DNA of 64,000 bases, taken from assembly GCA_017962235.1 (NCBI GenBank), contig JAGCVS010000012.1:1-64000 (forward strand), read 5' to 3'. The notes beneath the pieces were generated by a model. It was given only the letters and a program-made list of their open reading frames with translations, did not search any database and had not been told where the DNA came from. The DNA is from Bacteroidales bacterium. GTDB lineage: Bacteria > Bacteroidota > Bacteroidia > Bacteroidales > UBA932. The stretch's first letter is position 1. Every line of letters begins with the position of its first letter. A program made the position numbers and the translations under genes. This document shows, piece after piece, positions 27,772 through 37,357 of the stretch.

Positions 27772-29016
27772 TTATCTTAACATCTTTACCACACGCTGCA
27801 GCGCATCTGCAAACGCCTCCACCTCCGCCACGGTGCTGTAGGGCATCAGCGAGGCGCGCAGCATGCTCCCGCCGCCGATGCGGTCTACAATCGGTTCCGC
27901 GCACATGTGGCCGCTGCGCAGCTCAAAGCCCATCTTGTCCAGCAGGGTGGCCGCGTCCAGCGGATGGACCCCCTCTATGGTGAAGGAGTAGAGCGGGATA
28001 CGTTCCGCCGCCTCTTTCGCTGCCACAAACACGCCCTCTACCGATGCCAGCGCCGCATCCATGGCCGCCATAAGCGCCTTCTCGTGCGCCTGTGCCGCGG
28101 GGTCGGCAGCCATCTGAGAGGCGAATTCCAGCGCCGGCGCCAGGCATGCCCCCGCCACAAAATTGGCGGTGCCCGCCTCAAACTTGAGGGGGATATCGGC
28201 ATATGTCGTCTTTTCAAAGGTCACCTTGCCCACCATGTCGCCGCCGCCCATGTAAGGGGGGAGTTTCTCCAGCCATTCGCGCTTGCCGTAAAGCACGCCG
28301 ATGCCGGTGGGGGCGTATATCTTGTGCCCTGAGAAGGTGTAAAAGTCGCACCCGAGTTCCTGAACGTCAACCTTGCGGTGAACTATTCCCTGTGCGCCGT
28401 CTATCAGCACCGGGATGCCCAGCGCATGCGCCTCAGCCACCATTTCACGCAGCGGATTCACGGCCCCCAGGATGTTGGAGACATGGGCGATGGACACCAT
28501 TTTCACGCCGCGGCGCAAGGCTGCCCGGTAGGCCTCCATGTCCACGGCGCCGGTGTTGGCACTGTCGCGGCCGGCGTCCACCGGAATCACCTCCAGGTGC
28601 GCCCCGTACTGCTCGCAGACCATCTGCCACGGGACTATGTTGGAGTGATGCTCCGCCTCGGTGAGCAGGATGCCGTCTCCCTTGCCGATAAAGCCGCCGC
28701 GGGCCATGCACTGCGCCACAAGGTTGATGGCGGCGGTGGTGCCGGCGGTGAGCACTATCTCATCGGCAGAAGCGGCATTGACGAACTTCTGCGCCGCCGC
28801 GCGCCCCTTCTCGTACAGGTCGGTGGCCTCGTAGCTTAAGGTGTGCACGGCTCGGTGTATGTTGGCGTTATGCCTGCGGCAGATCTCGTCTTGCAGCGCC
28901 AGCACGCACTCCGGGCGCTGGCTGGTGGCGGCGTTGTCAAAATAGACCATTGGCCGGGATGCGACTTCGCGCCCCAGGATGGGGAATTGTGACCTTATCT
29001 GCTGCTCAAAAAGCAT
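27772..29016 (-). CDS. sufS: Cysteine desulfurase SufS
   Basis: A 414-residue PLP-dependent type II cysteine desulfurase. Visible: YFDNAATSQRP near the N-terminus, AEHHSNIVPWQ, the PLP lysine in FSGHKIYAPTGIG, and the catalytic cysteine in RSGHMCAEP (methionine where most have a second histidine). I chose the ATG at 29016 (MLFEQQIRSQFP); an upstream in-frame start at 29052 has no family support. First gene of the unit and divergent from ruvA. Confidence 0.95.
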   Translation of the reverse strand: MLFEQQIRSQFPILGREVASRPMVYFDNAATSQRPECVLALQDEICRRHNANIHRAVHTLSYEATDLYEKGRAAAQKFVNAASADEIVLTAGTTAAINLVAQCMARGGFIGKGDGILLTEAEHHSNIVPWQMVCEQYGAHLEVIPVDAGRDSANTGAVDMEAYRAALRRGVKMVSIAHVSNILGAVNPLREMVAEAHALGIPVLIDGAQGIVHRKVDVQELGCDFYTFSGHKIYAPTGIGVLYGKREWLEKLPPYMGGGDMVGKVTFEKTTYADIPLKFEAGTANFVAGACLAPALEFASQMAADPAAQAHEKALMAAMDAALASVEGVFVAAKEAAERIPLYSFTIEGVHPLDAATLLDKMGFELRSGHMCAEPIVDRIGGGSMLRASLMPYSTVAEVEAFADALQRVVKMLR

Positions 29017-29075
29017 TAATCCAACTAATTTTCGTATCTTTACAAACCGCAAAAATAATTATTTTTATCAATTAT

Positions 29076-29666
29076 ATGTACGAGTACATCCACGGCACAC
29101 TTACAGAGCTGAACCCCGCCGAGGCTATAATAGAGGCGGGCGGCATCGGCTACAAGATACTTATCTCGCTGGGCACCTTCTCCGAGATAGAGCATGCCGC
29201 CGGCAAACCGGTAAAACTCTACCTGCACCACATCCTGCGCGAAGACGACGAGGCGCTGTACGGCTTTGCCGGCAAGGAAGAGCGCGCCCTGTTCTGCCTG
29301 CTGATCTCCGTCTCCGGCGTGGGCCCCGGCACCGCCCGCATGATGCTGAGCGGCATGAGCAGCGACGAACTGCAGAACGCCATCATAGGGCAGGACGTGC
29401 GTAAAATCAAGTCCATCAAGGGAATAGGCGCCAAAACGGCGGAGCGCATCATACTGGAACTGAAGGATAAGATTGTGAAGGGCGAGGGTCGGCCGGCTGC
29501 TGCAATCGGCGGCTATGACAGCGCCGTGCGGGACGAAGCTTTCAACGCCCTTATCCTGCTCGGATTCTCCAAACCGAATGTAGAAAAAGCTCTTGAAATG
29601 GTCCTGAAGGACAATCCGGGAATAAGCCTCGAAAATCTTATAAAAAATTCCCTGAAAATCTTGTAA
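29076..29666 (+). CDS. ruvA: Holliday junction DNA helicase subunit RuvA
   Basis: A 196-residue RuvA, which binds four-way junctions as a tetramer and loads RuvB. It starts MYEYIHGTLTEL (OB domain), has the paired helix-hairpin-helix motifs ISVSGVGPGTARMML and IKGIGAKTAERIILEL, and a C-terminal domain III (DEAFNALILLGFSKPNVEKAL) that contacts RuvB. The ATG at 29076 was chosen over upstream in-frame starts because the OB fold begins there. ruvB is 11 kb away. Confidence 0.95.
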   Translation: MYEYIHGTLTELNPAEAIIEAGGIGYKILISLGTFSEIEHAAGKPVKLYLHHILREDDEALYGFAGKEERALFCLLISVSGVGPGTARMMLSGMSSDELQNAIIGQDVRKIKSIKGIGAKTAERIILELKDKIVKGEGRPAAAIGGYDSAVRDEAFNALILLGFSKPNVEKALEMVLKDNPGISLENLIKNSLKIL

Positions 29667-29691
29667 CTCCACCAAATTTTTTCTACATTTG
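29661..29691 (+). promoter_or_regulatory. Bacteroidota-type promoter for gcvH
   Basis: TTG at 29661, 20 bases, then TACATTTG (29684-29691), 19 bases before the gcvH ATG. Confidence 0.7.
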
Positions 29692-29710
29692 TCACCGATA
29701 ATGGACTAGT

Positions 29711-30085
29711 ATGATAGTACCCGAAGATTTATTTTACACCAAAGACCACGAGTGGGCAAGGATAGAGGGGGAATTTGCCATAGTAGGCATCACAGATTTT
29801 GCGCAGGGAGAGCTTGGGGATATAGTTTACCTTGATATCCCAACGGTGGGAGAGTTTTTGGAAGCCGGGGAAAAGTTTGGCGACATAGAGGCGGTAAAGA
29901 CAGTGGCGGAGGCTTACATGCCGGTTAGCGGAGAGGTGGTAGAGTTCAATGAAGCCCTTGAGAGTGCGCCCGAGCTGGTCAACGCAAGCCCTTACGATGA
30001 GGGCTGGATTATTAAGATCAAGTTCTCCGACACGTCGGAATTTGATAATTTGTTAAAAGCTGAAGAGTACAAGAAATCAGTCTAA
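29711..30085 (+). CDS. gcvH: Glycine cleavage system H protein
   Basis: A 124-residue lipoyl carrier protein that shuttles the aminomethyl group between the P, T and L proteins of glycine cleavage. The lipoylated lysine is K63 in [15 protein letters not shown]; the [16 protein letters not shown] start is typical. gcvT and gcvP are not adjacent. It has its own promoter and terminator, so it is monocistronic. Confidence 0.95.
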   Translation: MIVPEDLFYTKDHEWARIEGEFAIVGITDFAQGELGDIVYLDIPTVGEFLEAGEKFGDIEAVKTVAEAYMPVSGEVVEFNEALESAPELVNASPYDEGWIIKIKFSDTSEFDNLLKAEEYKKSV

Positions 30086-30110
30086 ACATTGAAAATTAAA
30101 TGTGATGTGT

Positions 30111-30150
30111 TAAGCCCGCTGCCGTGAGGTAACGGGCTTAATTTTTTTTT
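30111..30150 (+). terminator. Terminator after gcvH
   Basis: TAAGCCCG (30111-30118) pairs with CGGGCTTA (30133-30140), followed by a run of T. Confidence 0.8.
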
Positions 30151-30153
30151 ATA

Positions 30154-30161
30154 TACCTTTG
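30154..30161 (+). promoter_or_regulatory. -7 element for the acyl-CoA ligase gene
   Basis: TACCTTTG matches TAnnTTTG, 21 bases before the ATG at 30183. It directly follows the gcvH terminator T run. Confidence 0.6.
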
Positions 30162-30182
30162 CGGTGTTAACCATATTCGAAA

Positions 30183-31952
30183 ATGGAAATCAGGCGCTTA
30201 TTCGATTTTATCGAACACGTTGAAAAAGACCTTCCCTACCGCACGGACGTCCTTGCCCGCCGCATCAAAGGGGAATGGCACTATGTCAGCACAGACGAAT
30301 TTGTAAGCAAATCATATTCGGTTGCCCGCGGCCTCCTGGCCCTGGGTTACGGCCCCGGCACCAAAATCATAGACATCAGCAGCAGCCGTCCGGAGTGGAA
30401 CTTCATCGACATGGGTTCCGCGCTGGCCCGCATGGTGCACGTGCCCGTGTACACCACCCTGAGTCACGACGATTACCTGTATATCTTCAACCACTCGGAT
30501 GCTGAAATCATCTTCCTGGACAACGCCAAGCTGTATGACAAACTCTCCCCGATAGTGGCGGAGATGGACCGTCCCGCAAAAATCATCCTGCTGGACGACA
30601 GCGACACCGTGTTCTGCTTCCGCCAGCTGTGCGAGAAGGGCGATGAGGAGAAAGAGAAATGGGACCCCGTTCTGGAGAAGAACAAGAAGGAGACCGATGA
30701 GAACGAGTGCGTATCCATCGTGTACACCTCCGGCACCACCGGCCGCCCCAAAGGGGTGATGCTGAGCCACCGCAACCTGGTGTTCGACGCCCACGCGCAC
30801 GCCGTGCGCCATGTAATGGACCATCACCAGATAGCCCTCAGCTTCCTGCCGCTCTGCCACGCGTATGAGCGCACCATGATTTACGACAATCTGGAGCGCG
30901 GCATCCGCATCTATTATGCAGAGAACCTGAGCACCATCCAAGCCGACATGGCCTCCTGCCACTGCGACAACTTCTGCGGCGTGCCCCGCGTACTGGAGAT
31001 GATGTACTCCAAGTTTGAGGCGGCCGGCAAGCAGCTCAAGGGCGTAAAGAAGCTCATATACAGCTGGGCCTGGGACTTTGCCAACCATTTTGACAGCTAC
31101 AAGCACAACCCGATATACGACGCCCGCCACTCATTCTTTGACAAGGCGGTTTACAGCAAGTGGCGCGAGGCGCTGGGCGGCCACCACATGATTGTGGTCT
31201 CCGGCGGCAGCTCCATCCAGGAGAAAATCGTGCGCTGCTTCACCGCAGCTGGCTTCCAGCTTTGCGAGGGATACGGCATGACGGAGACCTCCCCCGTGAT
31301 TTCCGTGAACAACCCCGTGGACAAGCTGGTTATTATCGGCACCGTGGGGCAGCCGATAGAGGGTACCGAAATCAAGTTTACGGACGAGGGCGAGATCCTG
31401 ACCCGCGGCCCGCACGTGATGCTGGGTTACTACAAGGATCCTGAGCAGACACGCCAGATAATAGATGAAGAGGGGTGGCTGCACACCGGCGACATCGGCT
31501 ATCTGGTGGACGGCAAATTCCTCAAGATTACAGACCGCAAGAAGGAGATGTTCAAGCTGAACAACGGCAAATACATTGCTCCGCAGGCCATCGAGACCAA
31601 GCTCAAGGAGAACGAGCTGATAGAGCAGTGCATCGTGTTCGGCGAGAATCACAAGTATCCTTCTGCCATCATAATCCCCAACTTCCACGCCCTCAAGGAG
31701 TACTGCGCGGAGAACCACATCAAGGCCAAATCGCACGAGGAGATGCTGGCCAACAGCAAGGTGCTCGCCAAACTGCACAAGGAGGTGGGCCGCGTGAACG
31801 AAAGCCTGGCGGCTCACGAGCAGATCCGCCGCGAGCAGTTTGTAGATGATGTTTGGGGCATTGACAACGGCATGCTATCGCAAACGCTCAAACTCAAGCG
31901 CTCCAACATCACCAAGAAGTATGCGGCGCTGATGGAGAAGGCGTACGAGTAG
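30183..31952 (+). CDS. Long-chain fatty acid--CoA ligase (AMP-forming)
   Basis: A 589-residue ANL-superfamily enzyme that would activate a fatty acid with ATP and CoA. Motifs: the P-loop-like YTSGTTGRPKGVMLSH near 180, GYGMTETSPVISVNN, EEGWLHTGDIGY, and the hinge/catalytic-lysine region DRKKEMFKLNNGKYIAPQAIE. Residues 1-20 lack a signal peptide, so it is cytosolic or membrane-associated. Overall it resembles the FadD15-type ligases of Bacteroidota. The stop is three bases from the convergent mnmG stop. Confidence 0.9.
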   Translation: MEIRRLFDFIEHVEKDLPYRTDVLARRIKGEWHYVSTDEFVSKSYSVARGLLALGYGPGTKIIDISSSRPEWNFIDMGSALARMVHVPVYTTLSHDDYLYIFNHSDAEIIFLDNAKLYDKLSPIVAEMDRPAKIILLDDSDTVFCFRQLCEKGDEEKEKWDPVLEKNKKETDENECVSIVYTSGTTGRPKGVMLSHRNLVFDAHAHAVRHVMDHHQIALSFLPLCHAYERTMIYDNLERGIRIYYAENLSTIQADMASCHCDNFCGVPRVLEMMYSKFEAAGKQLKGVKKLIYSWAWDFANHFDSYKHNPIYDARHSFFDKAVYSKWREALGGHHMIVVSGGSSIQEKIVRCFTAAGFQLCEGYGMTETSPVISVNNPVDKLVIIGTVGQPIEGTEIKFTDEGEILTRGPHVMLGYYKDPEQTRQIIDEEGWLHTGDIGYLVDGKFLKITDRKKEMFKLNNGKYIAPQAIETKLKENELIEQCIVFGENHKYPSAIIIPNFHALKEYCAENHIKAKSHEEMLANSKVLAKLHKEVGRVNESLAAHEQIRREQFVDDVWGIDNGMLSQTLKLKRSNITKKYAALMEKAYE

Positions 31953-31955
31953 TCT

Positions 31956-33872
31956 TTATCTTCCGAAATAGACCAGCAGAACCGATATGTCGGCGGGGGA
32001 GACTCCGCTGATGCGCGAAGCCTGCGCTATGGTGCGGGGCTTGTATCGCGCCAGCTTTATGCGGCACTCCATGCTCAGCGACTGCACCTTACTGAAATCG
32101 AAATCTTCCGGGATGCGGATGTTCTCCAACCGCATTATCTTATCCGCCAGACGTCGCTCGCGGTCTATGTAGCCCTGGTACTTCACCGCGATTTCTACAT
32201 CTTCGAGGATTTCTTTGTCATGTCGAGCGAGCGAAGCGAGTCGAGACATCTCGCCCGCAGGGCGCCCCTCACCGCTTTCATCCCCCTCCGGCAAACACCC
32301 CAGCAGCCCCTCCAGTGTGACTTCGGGCCGTGACAACAGCTCCGCGATGCGGCGGCGGTTCTCTATGGGGGTGCTCCCCACACTTTCCAGATAGCCGTTC
32401 ACATCTGCCGGGGCCAGCGACATTTCTCCCAACAACTCCCGGTAGCTGTCCACCGCCTCGTATTTGGCCACCATGGCATCGAACCGTTCGCGCGAAATCA
32501 GCCCCAGCTCGTATCCCTTGGCCGTCAGCCGCCTGTCGGCATTGTCCTGACGCAGCAGTATGCGGTATTCGGCGCGGGAGGTGAACATCCGGTAGGGTTC
32601 GTCCACGCCCTTGGTTATCAAATCGTCTATCAGAACGCCTATGTAGGCCTCGTCCCGCATCAGTATGAATGGCTCGGCACCGCGCAGCTTTAGCACGGCG
32701 TTTATGCCCGCCATAAGCCCCTGCGCTGCCGCCTCTTCATATCCGGTGGTGCCGTTCACCTGGCCGGCGAGGAACAGCCCCTCTACCAGCCGGCTCTCCA
32801 GCGACGCCTTGAGCTGCGACGGATCGAAATAGTCGTATTCCACCGCGTAGGCGGGACGGAAAATCCGGATATTCTCGAAGCCCTTTATTTCCCTCAGTGC
32901 GCGGATCTGTATGTCCGTGGGCAGCGAAGAGGAGAACCCCTGCAGATAATACTCGCAGGTGTCCCACCCCTCCGGCTCCAGGAACAGCTGGTGAGATGTC
33001 TTATCCGCAAAAGTGCGGAGCTTGTCCTCTATGGAAGGGCAGTAGCGCGGCCCTATGCCGGTAATCTTGCCGGTGAACAGCGGCGAGAATTCGAACCCGC
33101 TGCGCAGGATATCATGGACTTTCTCATTCGTATGGACGATGTAGCACACCTTCTGCGGCCGGCCGCCCTGGATGGCTGAGGGCTCGGGGCCGAAAGAGAA
33201 GCGGGCGGGGGAGGCGTCCCCCTCTTGCACTTCAAGCCGCGAAAGGTCTATGGAGCGGGTGTCTATGCGGGGCGGGGTGCCCGTCTTCATGCGTCCCACC
33301 GAGATGCCGGCGTCGCGCAGCTGGTCTGCGATTCGGTAGCTGGCCAGCTCCCCTATGCGGCCGCCGTCGGCGCTCTGGGTGCCGATGAACAGCTTGCCCC
33401 CCAGAAACGTGCCGGCGGTGATGATTACCGCCCCGGCGGTGAACGTGGTGCCCATCAGCGTGGTGACGGCGGCCACTCGACCCCCTTCAAGGGTGAGCGA
33501 AGCCACCGTATCCTGCCACATGTCCAGGTTGGGGGTGCTCTCCAGTACGCGCCGCCAGTTCAGGGTAAACTGCGTCTTGTCGCACTGCGCGCGGGGGCTC
33601 CACATGGCGGGACCCTTGCTCTTGTTGAGCATGCGGAACTGAAGCGTGCTGCGGTCGGTCACTATGCCGGTATATCCGCCCAGAGCGTCTATCTCGCGCA
33701 CTATCTGACCCTTGGCGATGCCGCCCACGGCGGGGTTGCAGGACATCTGTGCGATGCCGCGCATGTCCATGGTAACCAGCAGCGTGCGCGCCCCCATCCC
33801 GGCGGCGGCGCAGGCGGCCTCGCAGCCGGCATGGCCGGCCCCCACAACTATGACATCATAATCGTATCCCAT
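31956..33872 (-). CDS. mnmG: tRNA uridine-34 5-carboxymethylaminomethyl synthesis protein MnmG (GidA)
   Basis: A 638-residue FAD-dependent enzyme that, with MnmE, modifies the wobble uridine of several tRNAs. FAD-binding [10 protein letters not shown] starts at about residue 11; [20 protein letters not shown] and [11 protein letters not shown] are typical; the C-terminal helical domain ends with [18 protein letters not shown]. Odd: residues about 541-553 ([14 protein letters not shown]) are encoded by a palindromic repeat element inserted in-frame just before the conserved [15 protein letters not shown] helix, making the protein somewhat longer than the usual 620-630. It overlaps the end of ybeY by 25 bases. 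Confidence 0.95.
   Translation of the reverse strand: MGYDYDVIVVGAGHAGCEAACAAAGMGARTLLVTMDMRGIAQMSCNPAVGGIAKGQIVREIDALGGYTGIVTDRSTLQFRMLNKSKGPAMWSPRAQCDKTQFTLNWRRVLESTPNLDMWQDTVASLTLEGGRVAAVTTLMGTTFTAGAVIITAGTFLGGKLFIGTQSADGGRIGELASYRIADQLRDAGISVGRMKTGTPPRIDTRSIDLSRLEVQEGDASPARFSFGPEPSAIQGGRPQKVCYIVHTNEKVHDILRSGFEFSPLFTGKITGIGPRYCPSIEDKLRTFADKTSHQLFLEPEGWDTCEYYLQGFSSSLPTDIQIRALREIKGFENIRIFRPAYAVEYDYFDPSQLKASLESRLVEGLFLAGQVNGTTGYEEAAAQGLMAGINAVLKLRGAEPFILMRDEAYIGVLIDDLITKGVDEPYRMFTSRAEYRILLRQDNADRRLTAKGYELGLISRERFDAMVAKYEAVDSYRELLGEMSLAPADVNGYLESVGSTPIENRRRIAELLSRPEVTLEGLLGCLPEGDESGEGRPAGEMSRLASLARHDKEILEDVEIAVKYQGYIDRERRLADKIMRLENIRIPEDFDFSKVQSLSMECRIKLARYKPRTIAQASRISGVSPADISVLLVYFGR
32215..32251 (+). 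repeat. Palindromic repeat element, copy 1 (inside mnmG)
   Basis: A 37-base element: TTGTC, left arm ATGTC (32220-32224), a GA/GC-rich middle, right arm GACAT (32245-32249), CT. The same element occurs at 62041, and shorter relatives at 58523 and 61979. It is read in-frame through mnmG. Confidence 0.85.
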
Positions 33873-34285
33873 TGCTCCAGAGCCTTGTTCTCCGCCGCGC
33901 GCATTTTCTTCTGCTGCGCCGCCGTATGGTCGTCAAAACCCACCAGGTGCAGCAGTCCGTGCGCCATCACCCGCATGATCTCGCGGCTGAATCCTTCTCC
34001 GTACTGTTCGCCGTTGGCGCGCACGGTGTCCACGCTGATAAAGATGTCGCCGTCCAGTCGTTTTGAAGCGACATCCTCGCGCGAATCAAAGGTGATGATA
34101 TCGGTATAATAGTCGTGCCCGAGGTACTGCCGGTTCATGTCCAGCAGATACTCGTCGTCACAGAACACATAATTCAAATCGCCCGCCGCAAAACCGTACT
34201 CCGCGGCTATATTTTTTAACCACACCTTTATTTTGCTTTTGTGTTTGATATCAAAAGCGGTGTTTTGTTTAAAAAAAGAAATCAT
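33848..34285 (-). CDS. ybeY: Endoribonuclease YbeY
   Basis: A 145-residue zinc-dependent RNase involved in 16S rRNA 3' maturation and ribosome quality control. The metal site is in [13 protein letters not shown]: the first two histidines are in register, and the third comes one position later than in the usual HGxLHLxGYDH. The [11 protein letters not shown] segment is also typical. It reads toward mnmG and overlaps its start by 25 bases; its own start lies against the mdh promoter. Confidence 0.92.
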   Translation of the reverse strand: MISFFKQNTAFDIKHKSKIKVWLKNIAAEYGFAAGDLNYVFCDDEYLLDMNRQYLGHDYYTDIITFDSREDVASKRLDGDIFISVDTVRANGEQYGEGFSREIMRVMAHGLLHLVGFDDHTAAQQKKMRAAENKALEQWDTIMMS

Positions 34286-34297
34286 TTGTTAAATTTG
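34264..34297 (+). promoter_or_regulatory. Promoter for mdh
   Basis: TTTG (34264-34267), 22 bases, TAAATTTG (34290-34297). It overlaps the ybeY start on the other strand. The mdh leader is about 60 bases. Confidence 0.6.
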
Positions 34298-34357
34298 CGC
34301 CACTATAGTTAGCAAGGCAAAATTATCAAATAAATACACAACTAAAAACTAATTGAC

Positions 34358-35302
34358 ATGGCAAAAGTAACAGTTATCGGCGCCGGCAACGTAGGTGCAA
34401 CAGTTGCCAACGCAGTAGCACACACCGGATGTGTTTCTGACCTGGTGCTCATCGACATTAAAGAGGGTCTTTCCGAGGGCAAGGCCATCGACATGATGCA
34501 GACAGCAAAATTGTACGGTTTCGACACCCGTATCAAAGGCGTCACAAACGACTACAAGGCCACTGCAAATTCCGATGTTATTGTTATCACCTCCGGCATC
34601 CCCCGCAAGCCCGGCATGACCCGTGAAGAGCTTATCGGCGTGAATGCAGGTATCGTTAATTCTGTGGTTAAGAGCGCTGCAGAATACTCTCCCAACGCAA
34701 TTTTCCTGATGATTGCAAACCCCATGGACACCATGACCTACCTCACTTACAAGAGCTCCGGTCTGCCCAAGAACCGCGTGATTGGTATGGGCGGCCAGCT
34801 TGACAGCAGCCGCTTCTGCTACTATATCAGCCAGGCTACCGGCGCAGCTCCCAGCGACGTTGAAGGTATGGTGATCGGCGGCCACGGTGACACCACCATG
34901 ATCCCCCTGATCAAGCGCGCTACCTACAAGTGCCGTCCCGTGAAGGACGTGGTAAGCAAAGAGGTTGCTGAGCAGATCGTAGCCGACACTATGGTGGGCG
35001 GCGCAACCCTCACCAAACTGTTGGGTACCAGCGCATGGTACGCTCCCGGCGCAGCTGCAGCATCCATGGTTAAGTCCATGATCCTGGACCAGAAGAAGGT
35101 ATTCCCTTGCTGCGTGGCTCTGGACGGCGAATACGGCAAGAAGGACATCTGCATCGGCGTTCCAGCAGTTATCGGCAAGAACGGCGTTGAGAAGGTCATC
35201 GAGCTTGACCTCGACGCAGAGGAGAAGGCTGCATTCGACAAGAGCGCAGAGGCTGTAAGCAAGACCAACAGCGTGCTCAAGGAGATGGGTCTGGTCAAAT
35301 AA
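34358..35302 (+). CDS. mdh: Malate dehydrogenase
   Basis: A 314-residue NAD-dependent malate dehydrogenase of the LDH-like group, interconverting malate and oxaloacetate. NAD-binding GAGNVGATVA is at residues 8-17; the substrate loop is IPRKPGMTRE with both arginines; the catalytic histidine is in GGHGDTTMIP. In the fumarate-respiring Bacteroidales it feeds the reductive branch toward fumarate and succinate, and frdAB lies 2 kb downstream. Codon choice suggests high expression. Confidence 0.96.
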   Translation: MAKVTVIGAGNVGATVANAVAHTGCVSDLVLIDIKEGLSEGKAIDMMQTAKLYGFDTRIKGVTNDYKATANSDVIVITSGIPRKPGMTREELIGVNAGIVNSVVKSAAEYSPNAIFLMIANPMDTMTYLTYKSSGLPKNRVIGMGGQLDSSRFCYYISQATGAAPSDVEGMVIGGHGDTTMIPLIKRATYKCRPVKDVVSKEVAEQIVADTMVGGATLTKLLGTSAWYAPGAAAASMVKSMILDQKKVFPCCVALDGEYGKKDICIGVPAVIGKNGVEKVIELDLDAEEKAAFDKSAEAVSKTNSVLKEMGLVK

Positions 35303-35315
35303 ATATCAACATTTT

Positions 35316-35346
35316 TTTGACAATTGGATTATTCTTAATACTTTTG
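35316..35346 (+). promoter_or_regulatory. Promoter for tonB
   Basis: TTTG (35316-35319), 19 bases, TACTTTTG (35339-35346): a full match to the phylum consensus, 29 bases before the ATG. Confidence 0.8.
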
Positions 35347-35375
35347 ACAACTAAAGCAAAAGAATAACACACGCT

Positions 35376-36065
35376 ATGGAAGTCAAGAAATCACCCAAAG
35401 CAGACCTTACCAAGAGCTCAACGATGTTCTTTGAGATCGGTTTGATTGCCGCTCTCGCTATCGTTCTGCTGGCTTTTGAGTGGAGGTCAAAGGATGTCAA
35501 GAAGGCCGAACTCTCCGCTAATGACATCATTGCGGCAGAGGAGGAGATCATCCCCATCACAGAAGAAGAGAACATTGTGCGCCCCAAGATGCCCACAATC
35601 CCCATCCTTTCAGATGCTATCGATATCGTTGACGATGATATCAAGGTAGATGAAGAGATGTTCTCTTTCGAGGACAGCGAAGACCTCGGTGTGGATATGA
35701 ACGACTACGGCTACGAGGTGGGCGAGGAATCGTCTGAAGACGAGGCCATCCCGTTCGCCCTCGTAGAGCAGAAGCCCAAGTTCCAGGGTGGTGATGCAAA
35801 CGCCTTCTCCAAGTGGGTCAACCAGCATCTGGCTTATCCCGACATCGCTAAGGAGAATGGTATCCAGGGTCGTGTTACACTGCAGTTCACCGTCGGCACA
35901 GACGGCAGCGTCAGCGGCGTGAAAGTGCTCCGCGGCGTGGACCCTTCCCTCGACAAAGAGGCAGTCAGGGTCGTTTCGGGTTCGCCTAAATGGACCCCCG
36001 GAAAGCAGCGTGACAGACCGGTAAAGGTAACCTACACCTTCCCCGTGATTTTCCAGCTGAAGTAG
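35376..36065 (+). CDS. tonB: TonB-family energy transducer
   Basis: A 229-residue TonB. One membrane anchor (about residues 18-34, MFFEIGLIAALAIVLLAF), an acidic periplasmic linker rich in Asp/Glu instead of the usual Pro/Lys, and a C-terminal TonB domain (FQGGDANAFSKWVNQHL, GIQGRVTLQFTVGTDGSVSG, KWTPGKQRDRPVKVTYTFPV). It passes proton-motive energy from ExbB/ExbD to outer-membrane receptors such as SusC. exbBD are not adjacent. It has its own promoter and terminator. Confidence 0.92.
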   Translation: MEVKKSPKADLTKSSTMFFEIGLIAALAIVLLAFEWRSKDVKKAELSANDIIAAEEEIIPITEEENIVRPKMPTIPILSDAIDIVDDDIKVDEEMFSFEDSEDLGVDMNDYGYEVGEESSEDEAIPFALVEQKPKFQGGDANAFSKWVNQHLAYPDIAKENGIQGRVTLQFTVGTDGSVSGVKVLRGVDPSLDKEAVRVVSGSPKWTPGKQRDRPVKVTYTFPVIFQLK

Positions 36066-36083
36066 CGTTTGTAAATAGTTTAG

Positions 36084-36116
36084 AAAAGGTGGCCGGCAAA
36101 ACCTGCCACCTTTTTT
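36084..36116 (+). terminator. Terminator after tonB
   Basis: AAAAGGTGGC (36084-36093) pairs with GCCACCTTTT (36105-36114), then T residues. Confidence 0.8.
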
Positions 36117-36127
36117 CTTAAGAATCT

Positions 36128-37303
36128 ATGGAGCAAGTTCTTGAAACCGCCGTCGCCGCCACGATAATCCGCGACAAGGACGCCGCCCGGCAGAGCGAGG
36201 AATATCTGGACGAGCTGGTGTTCCTGGCCCAGACCGCCGATATCCAGGTGGTGCGCCGCTTCACGCAGCGGCTGGACCATCCTTATGCCGGCACCTACTT
36301 TGGCAGCGGCAAACTGGCGGAGGTGAAGGCTTTCGTGGAGGAGAACCATATCGACTATGTGATCTTTGACGACGAGCTGAGCCCCACCCAGATGCGCAAC
36401 ATAGAGAAGGAGACGGGATGCAGCGTGATAGACCGTACCGGCCTGATTCTGGACATCTTCGCGCAGCGGGCCCGCACCGCATACGCCAAGACGCAGGTAG
36501 AGTTGGCGCAGTATCAGTACCTGCTGCCGCGCCTCACCGGCATGTGGACCCACCTGGAGCGCCAGAGGGGCGGTATCAACATGCGCGGTCCGGGTGAAAG
36601 CCAGCTGGAGACCGACCGCCGTATCGTTTTGGACCGCATCTCCCGCCTCAAAGAGCAGCTGCGCAAGATAGACAGGCAGATGGCGTCGCAGCGCGGCAAC
36701 CGCGGGCAGCTGGTGCGCATCTCGCTGGTGGGCTACACCAATGTGGGCAAGAGCACCCTGATGAATCTGCTGGCCAAGAGCGACGTGTTTGCAGAGAACA
36801 AGTTGTTCGCCACCCTGGACACCACCGTGCGCAAGATTGTGCTGGAGAATGTCCCGTTTTTGCTGAGCGACACCGTGGGTTTTATCCGCAAGCTCCCCAC
36901 CCAGCTGATAGAGGCCTTTAAAAGCACCCTTGACGAGGTGCGCGAGGCCGACATACTGATGCATGTGGTGGACATTTCGCACCCCAACTTTGAAGACCAG
37001 ATTGCAGTGGTTAACAAGACGCTGCGCGACATTGGGGCCGGTGACAAGCCCGTCTACCTGGTATTCAACAAGATTGACGCATACGTGCCGGAGGCCTACG
37101 ATGAATTCTCTCTGGACGAAAAGACCAGCCGCAACTACACCATCGATGAGATAAAGAACAGCTGGATGGCGCGCGAGCACACGCCGTGCATCTTCATCAG
37201 CGCCAAGAACCGCATCGGCATAGAGAAGATGCGCTCCGATCTTTACAAGATGGTGGCGGAAATCCACGCCGGCCGCTATCCGTTCAATAATTTTCTCTGG
37301 TAA
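36128..37303 (+). CDS. hflX: GTPase HflX
   Basis: A 391-residue ribosome-associated GTPase of the Obg-HflX group that splits stalled ribosomes. The N-terminal HflX domain has DELSPTQMRNIEKE and RTGLILDIFAQRA; the helical GPGESQLETDRR segment is diagnostic; the G1 motif GYTNVGKST is near residue 203, with DTVGFIRKLP (G3) and NKID (G4) after it. Length is normal. Confidence 0.95.
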   Translation: MEQVLETAVAATIIRDKDAARQSEEYLDELVFLAQTADIQVVRRFTQRLDHPYAGTYFGSGKLAEVKAFVEENHIDYVIFDDELSPTQMRNIEKETGCSVIDRTGLILDIFAQRARTAYAKTQVELAQYQYLLPRLTGMWTHLERQRGGINMRGPGESQLETDRRIVLDRISRLKEQLRKIDRQMASQRGNRGQLVRISLVGYTNVGKSTLMNLLAKSDVFAENKLFATLDTTVRKIVLENVPFLLSDTVGFIRKLPTQLIEAFKSTLDEVREADILMHVVDISHPNFEDQIAVVNKTLRDIGAGDKPVYLVFNKIDAYVPEAYDEFSLDEKTSRNYTIDEIKNSWMAREHTPCIFISAKNRIGIEKMRSDLYKMVAEIHAGRYPFNNFLW

Positions 37304-37315
37304 TATTATTTGGAT

Positions 37316-37323
37316 TATATTTG
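37316..37323 (+). promoter_or_regulatory. -7 element for frdAB
   Basis: TATATTTG matches TAnnTTTG, 34 bases before the frdA ATG. Its position directly before frdA implies that transcription starts without a cytochrome-b gene. Confidence 0.6.
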
Positions 37324-37357
37324 CAGATTATAATAATAACCAATACTTAATACTCTA

